Source: Symbiotaphrina buchneri (taxonomy: Eukaryota > Ascomycota > Symbiotaphrinales > Symbiotaphrinaceae). Taken from it: DNA of 64,000 nt. The notes beneath the pieces are model-generated. The model saw only the letters and a program-made list of their open reading frames with translations, was not told the DNA's origin and made no database searches. Of the stretch, positions 23,919 through 33,946 are shown piece after piece; the stretch's first letter is position 1; each line of letters begins with the position of its first letter. The stretch covers positions 1-64,000 of the forward strand of contig BCIG01000022.1 in the NCBI GenBank assembly GCA_001599915.1, read 5' to 3'. A program made the position numbers and the translations under genes.

Positions 23919-25520
23919 ATGTCTCCTGACCTCGCCCCGGCAGGATGCATCCCGTCTCGCGACGACGCACAAGACTACCGATTCCTGGATCTGGAGAAGG
24001 GCTTGCAGCACAAACCTCGTTGTCAAACACCAAACTCGTGCTCGTCCTCCGAGACATTGGTAAAGCCCCCAGCTGCCGCACTTGCAGGAACCTCGTGGCA
24101 CCTGCATCCGGTGGATACGCACGATACCATATCCACCACCTCTACGCTCGATAGTCTACATCTCTCTCCGCGGAGAGAAGACTGTCCGCTCGGACCAAAG
24201 CATGGTTCCCGAGCCTCCCGTTTCGTCCGACGGACCCTCTTCTCCCTCTATCGACGGCTGTTCTGCTTCGCATTCTTCGCCAACCTGATTGTTTGCATAA
24301 TCCTATTATGCATCCCGGGCGACCGGAAAGGCTTCACAGCACCGAACCTGGCAACCGCAACCTCGGCCAACCTCATGGCCGCGATTGTCTTCCGGAATGA
24401 GCATGTGGTGAACTTGCTATTCGCCATCTGCACATCCATCCCTGTCTCATCGCCCCTCTGGATCCGACGGATCGCCGCCAAGGTCTACGAATACGGCGGC
24501 CTCCACAGCGGCTGCGCCGTGGCAGCCGTCTGCTGGTACATATTCTTCACCGCCGTGGTGACGCGCGACTTCATCATCGGCGTCCCGATGGTGCGGGCCG
24601 ACCCCGCGGTGTTCGCCATCACCTACATCATCCTGGCGCTGCTCCTGTGCATCGTCGCCGTCGCGCATCCCCGGCTGCGTGTGCTAGCCCACGACTACTT
24701 CGAAGCCATCCACCGGTTCGCCGGCTGGAGCGTCGTCGCCCTCTTCTGGGCCTTCACCATCCTCGTCGCGCGGTCCGTCGCACACAGCTCGCACCGGCCG
24801 CTGGGGCTGCAACTCATCCGCACGCCCGACTTCTGGATGCTGATCACCATCACCTGCTTCCTGATCTACCCGTGGGCGCGCCTGCGCCGCGCCGCCGTCT
24901 CGCAGGAACACCTCTCGTCGCACGTCACGCGACTGCACTTCGGCTACGCAGCCATGCGGCCGTTCGTCACGCTGCGCATCTCCACCTCGCCGCTGACCGA
25001 GTGGCACTCGTTCGCCACCATCCCATCCCCGGACCCGGCCACCAAGGGCTTCTCCCTCGTCGTCTCCAACGCCGGCGACTGGACGCGCCGCATCATCGCC
25101 GCCGCGCCGCCAACAACGCACTTCTACATCCGCGGCACGCCGACCGAGGGCGTGCTCCGCTCGGCGCTGCTCTTCCGCCGCATCGTGCTCGTCACGACAG
25201 GCTCCGGTATCGGGCCGTGCCTCAGCCTGCTCATTGGCGCGCCGCAGATCCCTGCCCGAGTCCTCTGGAGCACCCCCGCGCCGCTGGAGACGTACGGCAA
25301 GGACGTCGTCGAAACCGTGCTGAAGGGCGATCGCGACGCTGTCATTGTCGATACCCGCAAGCAGGGCCGCCCGGATATGGTCGCGCTGACGTGGCGCCTT
25401 GTCCAGGAGAGTGGTGCTGAGGCGGTGTTCTGTATTAGTAACCCGAAGGTTACCCGCAAGGTGGTTTATGCCATGGAGACGCGGGGCGTGCCTGCCTTTG
25501 GACCTATCTTTGACTCGTGA
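23919..25520 (+). CDS. TmpA-like integral-membrane flavoprotein (ferric-reductase-like)
   Basis: Intronless, 533 residues from the ATG at 23919 (context CACACAATG); an in-frame ATG at 23868 would add 17 residues. Residues 1-110 are soluble. Several hydrophobic helices follow (about 120-340), e.g. LFCFAFFANLIVCIILLCI, FAITYIILALLLCIVAVAH and WMLITITCFLIYPWA. The C-terminal third has the LxFGYAAMRPFVTLRIS flavin-type strand and a nucleotide-binding glycine motif in VTTGSGIGPCLSLL. This matches fungal TmpA-like proteins; A. nidulans TmpA regulates asexual development and the same module caps some NRPS-like enzymes. No adenylation domain is present here, so it is the stand-alone form. Cofactor use and electron acceptor are unproven. 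Confidence 0.8.
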   Translation: MSPDLAPAGCIPSRDDAQDYRFLDLEKGLQHKPRCQTPNSCSSSETLVKPPAAALAGTSWHLHPVDTHDTISTTSTLDSLHLSPRREDCPLGPKHGSRASRFVRRTLFSLYRRLFCFAFFANLIVCIILLCIPGDRKGFTAPNLATATSANLMAAIVFRNEHVVNLLFAICTSIPVSSPLWIRRIAAKVYEYGGLHSGCAVAAVCWYIFFTAVVTRDFIIGVPMVRADPAVFAITYIILALLLCIVAVAHPRLRVLAHDYFEAIHRFAGWSVVALFWAFTILVARSVAHSSHRPLGLQLIRTPDFWMLITITCFLIYPWARLRRAAVSQEHLSSHVTRLHFGYAAMRPFVTLRISTSPLTEWHSFATIPSPDPATKGFSLVVSNAGDWTRRIIAAAPPTTHFYIRGTPTEGVLRSALLFRRIVLVTTGSGIGPCLSLLIGAPQIPARVLWSTPAPLETYGKDVVETVLKGDRDAVIVDTRKQGRPDMVALTWRLVQESGAEAVFCISNPKVTRKVVYAMETRGVPAFGPIFDS

Positions 25521-26200
25521 GGAAGCTTGAGAGTAGACATGTGTGTTAAGAGTTTGAGGTCCGCTGTACGAATGGCTTGCTTTTCTTTGTGGTTCCACAG
25601 CATGGGATAGGTATTCTAGAACCCGGAGGTCTTGGCTCTTTGCTTTGTCGTCCTATTTGATATCCCGGCTTAGTCCCGTTGTTTTGTCACGTCTTACTTA
25701 TGCATGCTGTCTATTGTCGTCTTGGACATCTCTTTATCAAAACTAGGGTGAGGTTGCACTTGTTTTACGAGTGGGGCATGGTCATCTCGAGCATATTATA
25801 CCAGCTGGCTAATGGGGCATTTATTTACTTTTTGCATTCAAAATGGGATGGTCGGGTGGTCGCTCGTTGGGCATTGTTTGGTGATTTTCTATATATCCTG
25901 GGACGGTGGGCATTAATGCAGAATTTCGATCAATTGACATTCTTATGAAATCAAACTATAATATGCCTTTCGTGGGGTAACTTACTCTGAACCTAGCCTT
26001 GCAACTATCAGACTCCCAAGTCTAGTCCCATATGTCCTAAAACGTGAACCTTGAATAACTTTTGATTTAGTAAGTTGTAGATATCTACTCAAATATTCGT
26101 CAAAATTCCACCAACAGAAGACATACAATCTAATGACATCTCTCCTTACATTCCTTCTTCATCTGGCATACACCGATCCCGCCGCCACCAAAGCAGCCGG
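25521..26200. other. AT-rich convergent intergenic region
   Basis: Between the TmpA-like gene (+) and the GH16 gene (-). Visibly more AT-rich than its surroundings from about 25650 to 26140. Likely 3' UTRs; nothing else seen. Confidence 0.5.
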
Positions 26201-27727
26201 TTATGGAGCTGGATGAGGCCGCACTGGCGGATAATGAGGAACAGGCGGAGGAAGATGGTGCGGGGCTCGGGTAACGTATGGAAATGGTCCCACGGGTGCC
26301 AGCGTCGCAGGCGGTATCTCCTTAGGCCGCACGGAGGAAGACGTCTCGAGGTGCTGCTTACGCTGATCATGCTCTGAACGCTGCCTGTATCTCTTTACAA
26401 GCGTTGTAGGAACAGTTGCAGGCGTGATGGCAGTGAGATTCAATGAAGGGATGGATGTCGGCGTTGGCGTCTCCGTTACGACCACTGTCGTGTATTCCGT
26501 GACGGTTGCGATGCCGCCGGAGTGATTGGTAGCGGTGCCATTGGTAGGAAGCGGTCGAAGAGGCGGGTAAGCCGTGCCGTTCCCTCCAGCTGTCCCAGCC
26601 GTGCCGTTAGGGCCGACTCCAGGCGTCAGGGGACGAGGAAGTGTGTCATTGCCAGCTGTGCTGTTACCAAGCGGGTACGGCGGTGTGAGCGTCGTATTCC
26701 CGCCCGCAGTCGCATTGCTTGGTTGAAGAGTATAGACATCAATCTCATTGATGAGCCAAAACGCATCCTTGAACGCAGCGGGGCTATTCTGAACAAACGC
26801 CTCGCACGTCGCAGCTTTGCTCGCGCAACTGCTTGTGCCCCAAACCGCGCCAGCCCAGTCTCCGCAGAAAGTCGTGTCTATTACAATCTGCTGGTCTGTG
26901 AAGTGCTGGCTGAAATCACAAGCTCCAGCAAAGAGTGCGGTGGGCGGACCCCAGCCGGTTGGGTGTGGGGAATCGCTGGTGATATCTGCGGGTATAGCAT
27001 TGCGAGGGAAGAACCAGATCTTGATGCTCTCGGCGGTGAGCTCCGTTGTGAACACGCCGCCGCCTTGCGTGTTGAAGGCAGTGCCGAAAGAGGAAGCGCT
27101 CGGGTCCGTGAATTGGCATCCTGCGTTCTTGTCTTGGTTGGCGGCGTCGATATAGCAATTTTGGTTTCCGAGAAGACCAGTGGCTGCGGTTGTGTTTGTC
27201 TTCGATATGGCACAGCCGTCGCTCGTATGCAATGTCATTGCATTGCCGATTTGTTCATTGACTCCCTCAATGATATCGATCTCGCCCTGAGTAGGCCAGT
27301 TCGGTCCGACGGTCCAGAAAGCGGGCCAGACGCCGCAGATGCCGCCGGGCATGTGCGCGATGTCGGCGATGATGAGGCTCTGGCCGTACGATTTCTTGCT
27401 GGTGACGCGTACGCTCCTACGGCCGTTTGGATCTGTGCTGTTGTAGTCCACGCCGAGGTAGATGTTGTTGTCGTTCTCTTGGAAGAGGCCATTCTTGAGC
27501 GCTGTGGTGCCATCTTGATAGGAGACGAAGCCGTGGGTGGGATCAGGGCTTGTGAAGAAGTCGAATTCGTTGTAGAAGTTATCTGGATGATAGCAGTCTT
27601 CAAGGATATAGCTAAGAGTGGTTTGTTGGTCGTAGCTGGCGCCGGTTAGTTGCACAACCGTTGCTAGTCCCAGCGCCCCCAAAAAGAGAAAGTTGGAGCT
27701 GTTGTTATGCATGATGGCGATCTGCAT
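26201..27727 (-). CDS. Secreted GH16 endo-1,3(4)-beta-glucanase
   Basis: Intronless, 508 residues from 27727; an internal ATG five codons later is an equally good start. A signal peptide covers roughly residues 1-30 (FLFLGALGLATVVQLTGA). The GH16 beta-jelly-roll domain spans about 31-330, with the catalytic signature GEIDIIEG (Glu about 149 nucleophile, Asp 151, Glu about 154 acid/base). The first half (YHPDNFYNEFDFFTSPDPTHG) is typical of fungal mixed-linkage glucanases acting on cell-wall or plant beta-glucan. The last 170 residues are a Thr/Pro/Asn-rich, probably glycosylated linker ending in a Pro/His-rich tail. I see no hydrophobic GPI-attachment tail, so free secretion or wall trapping is likelier. 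Single-copy and unclustered here. Confidence 0.93.
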   Translation of the reverse strand: MQIAIMHNNSSNFLFLGALGLATVVQLTGASYDQQTTLSYILEDCYHPDNFYNEFDFFTSPDPTHGFVSYQDGTTALKNGLFQENDNNIYLGVDYNSTDPNGRRSVRVTSKKSYGQSLIIADIAHMPGGICGVWPAFWTVGPNWPTQGEIDIIEGVNEQIGNAMTLHTSDGCAISKTNTTAATGLLGNQNCYIDAANQDKNAGCQFTDPSASSFGTAFNTQGGGVFTTELTAESIKIWFFPRNAIPADITSDSPHPTGWGPPTALFAGACDFSQHFTDQQIVIDTTFCGDWAGAVWGTSSCASKAATCEAFVQNSPAAFKDAFWLINEIDVYTLQPSNATAGGNTTLTPPYPLGNSTAGNDTLPRPLTPGVGPNGTAGTAGGNGTAYPPLRPLPTNGTATNHSGGIATVTEYTTVVVTETPTPTSIPSLNLTAITPATVPTTLVKRYRQRSEHDQRKQHLETSSSVRPKEIPPATLAPVGPFPYVTRAPHHLPPPVPHYPPVRPHPAP

Positions 27728-28524
27728 ATTTTCGTGTGTTGAAAAGATGAAAGTTAGATGTTCGCAGAGAAATACACTGTTCCATACAGCGTAAGAAAGT
27801 CACCTATTTCGAATTTGCTCTTTTCTCGAAAGAGGTAGGACGATCAAGAAGGCCGCTCCAAACGCTTTATGCTCAGTAAGACAACTGCAGAACAAAGACT
27901 GAAGAAGGGTGGAACAAAGTAGTGGAAAGGTCCAGCCTCGAGTGAAAAGAAAGGGTGGTATAAAGAACTCTAATGGAGAAGTAGAACAAAGACAATCAAT
28001 GAAACTGCTAGTAAGACAAGGAAACTGATTTGAATAGCAAAGAGGGTTTTCCTTATTGTAGGAGCGACAAAGCATGATTTGACAACAGTCACAATAGCCA
28101 CACCCTGACAATAGGACCATCACACTTTGCAGGGACGCGGCAGATGTGTGACCCATACGCACGCGTCGACGATTTTCCACATAAGCGCAGACGTCATGCT
28201 GGTCTTATCAGATCAGATTGTGTATTAGACTTCAGACGGTCCAACAACGTGTTCTGAGTAAGTTATGTGGGTGACTGCTCATGTGTACGGGTGTTCAATA
28301 TCTTTGCAGTGAGATGTCGGGCAGTCACAACTCGCCAGCAAGGTGACAAACGACACATGAGCATATCAACCAAGCGTCCTGCAATAACTTTCACACTTAA
28401 TCACAATGATCACATTGAACGGACCACGACTTGCCACGATCACACAGCGCAATGCCCGTTACACTCCATCCCTCCACAGTCCCCGTCAAATCTTACACAC
28501 TCTTCAAGAAGCAGCACATCCCAT
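27728..28524. other. Intergenic region (0.8 kb)
   Basis: Upstream of the GH16 gene and downstream of the minus-strand regulator. No conserved coding sequence seen. Confidence 0.5.
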
Positions 28525-31164
28525 CTAAAAATTCAAAATATCCTCTCCATTCCAAAGATCAAACATGCCAAGATCCAAATCATCAGTGAACAGATCAAAT
28601 CCCTCCGGCGTCGTCTAGACAGAGCATAAGCATAAGCACGGGCGAACCAACCATCGAACAAGTCAACCAGAGGACATACCTGAAAGCTTCCCGCTCCACC
28701 ATACTGCCGTACCGGGGCATTATCCAACAACCCATCCACCGTCATCGGATCCGGCACGAGCGAGGGTTGCGTCTAGCACACGCGATCAGCACTGTTGTCG
28801 AAAAAAGAACCCCAGAACCCCGACGCGGAAACGACTTCGACAACCCACCTTTTCTCTCTCCGCAGTATCTTCCGTCCCCCTCGGCGTCGGTTGATGGATC
28901 TGCAGCGAGCAGAAGCGGAAGCCCATGTTGCAGACATTGTCGACCGCCTGTCTGCGATAAGTTTCAGCCGCCTCGGGCCAGAGGCGGGACTTGACGAGGC
29001 CGAACACCATCGAGAGGAAGTAGTATTCCTTGGAGCCGCGGCCGAGGGTCATGAGCCGTGTCTCGAGCACGGAAAGGGCTACTTCAGCGGCGGTTATCAA
29101 CGCGTTTGCGAAGCCTGGTAGGGTGAGGCGCACGGATGGCTGGACTGTGGATGCGGTCAATATCTCCGGGTTTGGGTGAGACGAATGATGGGAGAGCACA
29201 TACCTAGCCCCAAGTCCTCTTGGTATAGTTCCTTACAGATGACAAGCGCCGCTTGTAATGTATCACTTCTGGTGGCACTCAATATCAGGTCTCCGGCGTT
29301 CAACATCTCCTGGTGTTTTGAAAGGACGAGCGAGGCAATCTCCAGGCATGCCCTTCGCGAGTGGATGAAACGCGGATCATTCTTGGCCTGAAGTGCAAAT
29401 GGAAGATGGAGATTGAGATGATATCTCAGCAACGTGAGTTCTAGCTGCGAGCGCCAGTATATGGAGCGCGCAGTTGCTATGCCGGACATTTCACGTGGTA
29501 TCGCGGCAAGGGCTTGGATGAGATGCTCATCCATTCGCAATACATCCGCATAGGGCATCGGGATGCGAGTCCCGTTCACCGTCGCGCAGATCTTCAGCCT
29601 CATAGACAAGGAGAGCAGCGAGAGGGTCTGGAATGAACAGTCTGTTTCAACGTCTGTTGGTTTCGGCTCCGGCAATTCTAGCAGGTCCTCATGAATGTCA
29701 TCGTCGTTGATATTGCGGGGTGGCAAGCAGTCATAATCCGTTTCTCGCCCGCCACTGGATGGCGGCATCCCGCAGACTATTGAGGCCTCCAAGTCCAGTT
29801 CAACACTGGTGGTCCAAATCCTGCGGCGCATCTCTCTATTGAAAGCAGAGATTCTCGCCAGCTTACTGGGCTCGCGATGGTAACCTGCGGACATGGCCTG
29901 GCGAACAATTGTTCCACATTCGGTCCATACGGCATTCAGGTCAATAGCATTAATAACCCGTGCTCGTACAAGGAGACATCGAAGCTGCAAAAGCGGAAGG
30001 TCTATCCTCTTCTGCGGGGCTAGTCGGAGGTAATGTTCAGCAGCTTCAACCCATTCGCTGGCTCTGGTACGACCTGGCGAGCTCTCTCCCGTGAAGCCAG
30101 AGGTCGAGGTATTAGTACTGTGAAAGCTCGAGGCACAAGCCATGCTGAGCAGGACCTGAAGGATGATGTGATTATCTGTAGTATGAGGTGAATCCCATAA
30201 ACTGAGATACTGTTTCTCGAGTGTAGGAATATGGAAGATGCGGTGAGTAGACTCAAAGCTGCGGATATAGATATTGATCAGGTCATCTGCCAGATCCCGA
30301 GGCGGAAGAAGTTCAAGTAACTGTTGCTTCTCGATGACCGATAACCCAGTTTTGCACGACTTCCGCTCTGGATGATTCTTGCCCTTCCTCGTGGCTTCGA
30401 TTTCACGTCTCAGTCTCTCCAGGACTGGGTTGTGGTTCTTCGTCTCCATGACAAATTGGCCAAGATCAGAAAACTTGAGAAGTTAGAAGAATTACCGCCC
30501 GAAACAAACGGCAACCTACCTGCGTTAAGAGACTTTTCTCGTGGCTGCGTCCATAGAACCGGGTCTTGGTGTTCTTTCCTCTCAGCAGCGTCATATCCGC
30601 GGCGACGACATTGTGATGCTCGTGCATAAGCCAGTCTCTTCTCCTTCCTGGCTTGTCCATTATACCGATGGAGGGTGCATTGCCGTCAAAAGGACAACCG
30701 GCAGGTTGGTCACCAGCGTCGTCTTCATCTCTTCGTGACTGCGCAAGATCTTCAACAAGTCGCTGCAGATTTTCGATCTTTCTTTCTAAATGCGCGGAGC
30801 TCGACTCTCCGAAACCAGGCTGACCGGATACGGCGACGTTTTGGCCGCTTAATCTTGGGCGCGCGTCATACGTCCATTCCCTGCTGAGTCCGCCGGGCGT
30901 AGTTGACAGATCGCGCTCGGAGCGATCTCGAGGCGCAGTGTTATCTTCATACGCACAGCTTTCGGGATGTCCGGATTTAGTGCAGCGCAAGCATGCCGGT
31001 ACCGTCCGGTCGCATTTGACCTTGCGATTTCTGCATTGAACGCATGAGAGCGCCGGTCTTCGCCGTTTCTTCTTCGGCGGTTGCAGAGGAGAGAAATCAA
31101 GGGAGGCCGCCCTGCGATGCTTGGTCTGCTCGGATCTTGGACTCAGCGGGTGCGATGGATCCAT
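28525..31164 (-). CDS. Zn2Cys6 transcription factor with MHR domain, five exons
   Basis: Nuclear regulator read on the minus strand through exons 31164-30520, 30473-29204, 29144-28849, 28772-28680 and 28614-28525. All joins keep phase; introns are 46-76 bp and the first has a clear CTAAC branch site. The product is 797 residues. I chose the ATG at 31164 for its context (AACAAAATGG) and because it places a basic NLS (KKKRRR) just before the cluster Cys 41, 44, 51, 58, 61, 70. A coiled-coil-like linker and a long fungal_trans MHR (about 290-640, YLRLAPQKRIDLPLLQLRCLL; MRRRIWTTSVELDLEASI) follow. The last two small exons encode an acidic, Asp/Leu/Phe-rich tail that looks like an activation domain. 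It is divergent from the MFS gene and may control it. Confidence 0.88.
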
Positions 31165-31980
31165 TTTGTTATGGTGGTCGTGGATTTGCCAGGGATCCGG
31201 CCGAGATCGGGGTTTGGCGGAAGTGATGGAAGTGCAGATGGAGCGGAGTTGAGGAGATTTCGGCCAAGGAGACAAAAAGACCGAGAAAGTGCGAGGGCTG
31301 TCATCCAATGGCATGGCAGTATTGAACTTTGATCTAGCCTCTTCAGGACTGCACTCTCGAGCTTCGGCTGCTGCCATTTCGGCCGATGATGCATCCTCTC
31401 CCTCTGCTGCTTCTACTTCTATCCTCAGTTGTCTTGCTGCAACGGTCAAGAGCAATCTCCAGTAAAGGGACATCCAAAACCCTTATATTGTTGACGTCCA
31501 GTAGTCAAATTTTGGCTTCACCTACACAAAGCATACTTTATGCGCAACACTCCTGTTGCTGCTACACTCGGCGGTGATCTACGATCAATGTCAGACTCAC
31601 TCTGGGGGGTTTATTCATTCTGTCTGATGATTGGTTGCGCAGAATGCCTGCGTAGCTTACACCGTAAAAGGCACCTCATAGCGATGTATATTTCGCGGCT
31701 TCGGCTCTTCTCGCGCTCCGAGCAAAGCCGGGGTCTCCCCGCATTATCTCCAAACCATGGACCGGAGCGATCGCAGCTTCGCAATAGCCGCTATCTCCAT
31801 CGAAAATATCCGGCTTCTGCGGCTTGTTTGACGTTATCTTTGTTTCAAGGGACATGTCCACAGAGCATATAAATCCTTGCATGAAATCAGGGTCTCTAGC
31901 TGACAACATTTGCGACTGTGTTACACTGTACTGTTCATTTAGAAACAGCACTGTGTGGGGTAATCTGATTATCAGCCATA
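31165..31980. promoter_or_regulatory. Divergent promoter region of regulator and MFS transporter
   Basis: About 816 bases between two start codons facing away from each other. It holds both 5' UTRs and promoters. I cannot point to a specific operator. Open frame continuing upstream of 31164 lacks family similarity and is probably leader. Confidence 0.5.
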
Positions 31981-33459
31981 ATGGATGCGGAACACGACAA
32001 CGGCGGTCAAGAAAATGCCAACCAGGACAGGGCTGAAGAGACGCAAAATGATGGATTACTAGGACAGGAGACAGCAGAATCTGGTTCAGCAGGAGACGCT
32101 GAGAAGGCAGAGGATGCTTCGAACACAGCGCCCTCAAAAGAAGCGCCCTCAACCCCAACCTTCCCTGAAGGCAGTTTTATGGGCTGGATGGCAGTCGTTG
32201 GCAGCTTCTGTATCATGTTTGTGACGTTTGGCTATATCAATGCGTTCGGGTATGTCGTCCTAGATGTTGGCGGATTCTCATCTGGCGCTGACTAGAAGCT
32301 GTTCAGTGTCTATCAGGCGTACTATCAAGATACGTTTTTGAAGGATTATCCGCCGTCAGACATTGCTTGGATAGGTTCGATACAGGTCCTCTTTCAATTC
32401 TCCGCAGGCCTGATATCGGGGCCCATGGCAGATCGTTTTGGACCGCACGTAAGTCGCCGGAGGACCATTTCTGCCGCCACAACTATAATGCTCATTCTCC
32501 TCGTAGTTTATCCTCACACCATGCTCTATCGTCTACGTATTTGCAGTTATGATGACAAGCTTATACCGGAAATATTATCAATTCATTCTTGCGCAAGGCA
32601 TCCTCGCCGGATTGGCAAATGGCTGCCTCTATACACCCGGCGTGGCAGTTCTAGGACAGTACTTCCACCGACGCCGACCACTCGCCATGTCCATCGCCGC
32701 AGCCGGCTCGTCCCTAGGCGGTGTGATCTTCCCGCTTGCACTCGAGCGCATGCTCTACCGCACCGACCTCGGCTTCGGGTGGTCCGTCCGCGTGCTCGGG
32801 TTCCTCATCCTGTTCATGTGCATCATCGCCTGCACGACCATCTACCCACGCATCAAGCCTCGAAGCGGGCCACACTTCCTGCTCGAGGCATTTCGCATCC
32901 CAGCTACACGCTCCAACTGATCGGCATGTTCCTAGTCTACTTCGGGCTTCTGTTCCCATTCTTCTATATCCCCTCCTACGCGCAATCGCACGGCGTCTCC
33001 ATCGAATGGGGCAACAACCTGATCGCCATCACGAACGGGCTGTTCCTCGTCGGGCGGCTCCTCGCAGGCTACGCCGCGCGCTACGTGCGCACGTTCCTCG
33101 TGCTGGCCTTCTGCAACGCCATCTGCGGCCTGCTGATCCTGTGCTGGATCGCGATCACGTCGCGCGGGGCGCTGATTGCGTTTTCGGTCCTGTATGGCTT
33201 TTTCTCGGGAGGCGTCATTGCCCTGTTTCCGGCCACGACGGCGCAGACGGCGCCGCATCCGAGTAAGATTGGCACGTACCTGGGAATGGCGATGGGAGTT
33301 TATAGTATTAGTGGCTTGACGGGAAACCCTATTGCCGGGGCGATGATTACGAATGATGGATATCATGCGGCGATGATCTGGAATGGGGTTATTGTTATAG
33401 TGGGAGCGGCGTTTATTGTCGCGGCGGATTTCTTTGATCGGGAAAGGAAGAAGGCATAG
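31981..33459 (+). pseudogene. MFS transporter, monocarboxylate-porter type, with apparent frameshift
   Basis: Twelve-helix transporter of the fungal MCT-like MFS group, probably plasma-membrane. Exons 31981-32249, 32307-32448 and 32507 onward join cleanly. An acidic N-terminal tail (about 60 residues) precedes helix 1 (MGWMAVVGSFCIMFVTFGY) and family motifs such as YTPGVAVLGQYFHRRRPLAM. At about 32895-32900 the frame changes: the preceding frame ends within 15 codons, while the next frame carries seamless family sequence (HPSYTLQLIGMFLV to the stop at 33459). One missing base explains it. A splice event (GT near 32818, CAG near 32905) could restore frame, but only by deleting the conserved cytosolic loop RIKPRSGPHFLLEAF. 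It is therefore either a recent pseudogene or a sequence error; protein otherwise looks intact. Confidence 0.72.
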
Positions 33460-33946
33460 ACAGGGGGTGGTCGAAAATAGCAAGATGACCTCTGGGGTTT
33501 GTGGAACCCACTGTATATCTTCGGATGAAGATTCGAAGTCGTCGGTGATCCAGGAGAAGCGAGGAGATGGTTAAGCAGTGCATTTTCTTGGAGTTACAAC
33601 GATCAATCGAAGTAAATATACAGGTCCTACCTTAGTTACTCGCAGAACAAAAAGATGTAGTCCATTTCTCTATCATACGTTGCCTTCACAAAGAGATCTC
33701 GAGGACCGGCATGTACCTTCCTCTTCAGTAAGTGGGTCCCGCGGGCGCTATCGACGATGAACCATCGGCCGAGTCGCTTGGACTTTCCTCGTCCTCTACT
33801 CGCCGTCATCCTTCCTTCCCATCAAATAAATATGTTGCGAAGACTCTAGCAGATGAAGTGACCCTGGACCGTTGTCGTACAACAGCGTTCCTCGACATTG
33901 GCGATTTCATCAAATAGGACACCACGTCCTTTCCTTCCACAGCACC
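33460..33946. other. Intergenic region before the amadoriase
   Basis: About 490 bases between two plus-strand genes; presumably 3' UTR of the transporter and promoter of the oxidase. Nothing else seen. Confidence 0.5.

Noticed and set aside
24647-25598. Long overlapping frames on both strands within the TmpA-like gene
   Set aside because: His/Arg/Ala-rich translations produced by the third-position GC bias of the real gene.
26522-27649. 375-residue plus-strand frame opposite the GH16 gene
   Set aside because: Antisense shadow of a clearly conserved secreted enzyme; Arg/Val/Ala-rich with no motifs.
32818-32905. Intron that would bypass the MFS frameshift
   Set aside because: It would delete the conserved cytosolic loop and a helix end; the coding signal through this stretch is strong.
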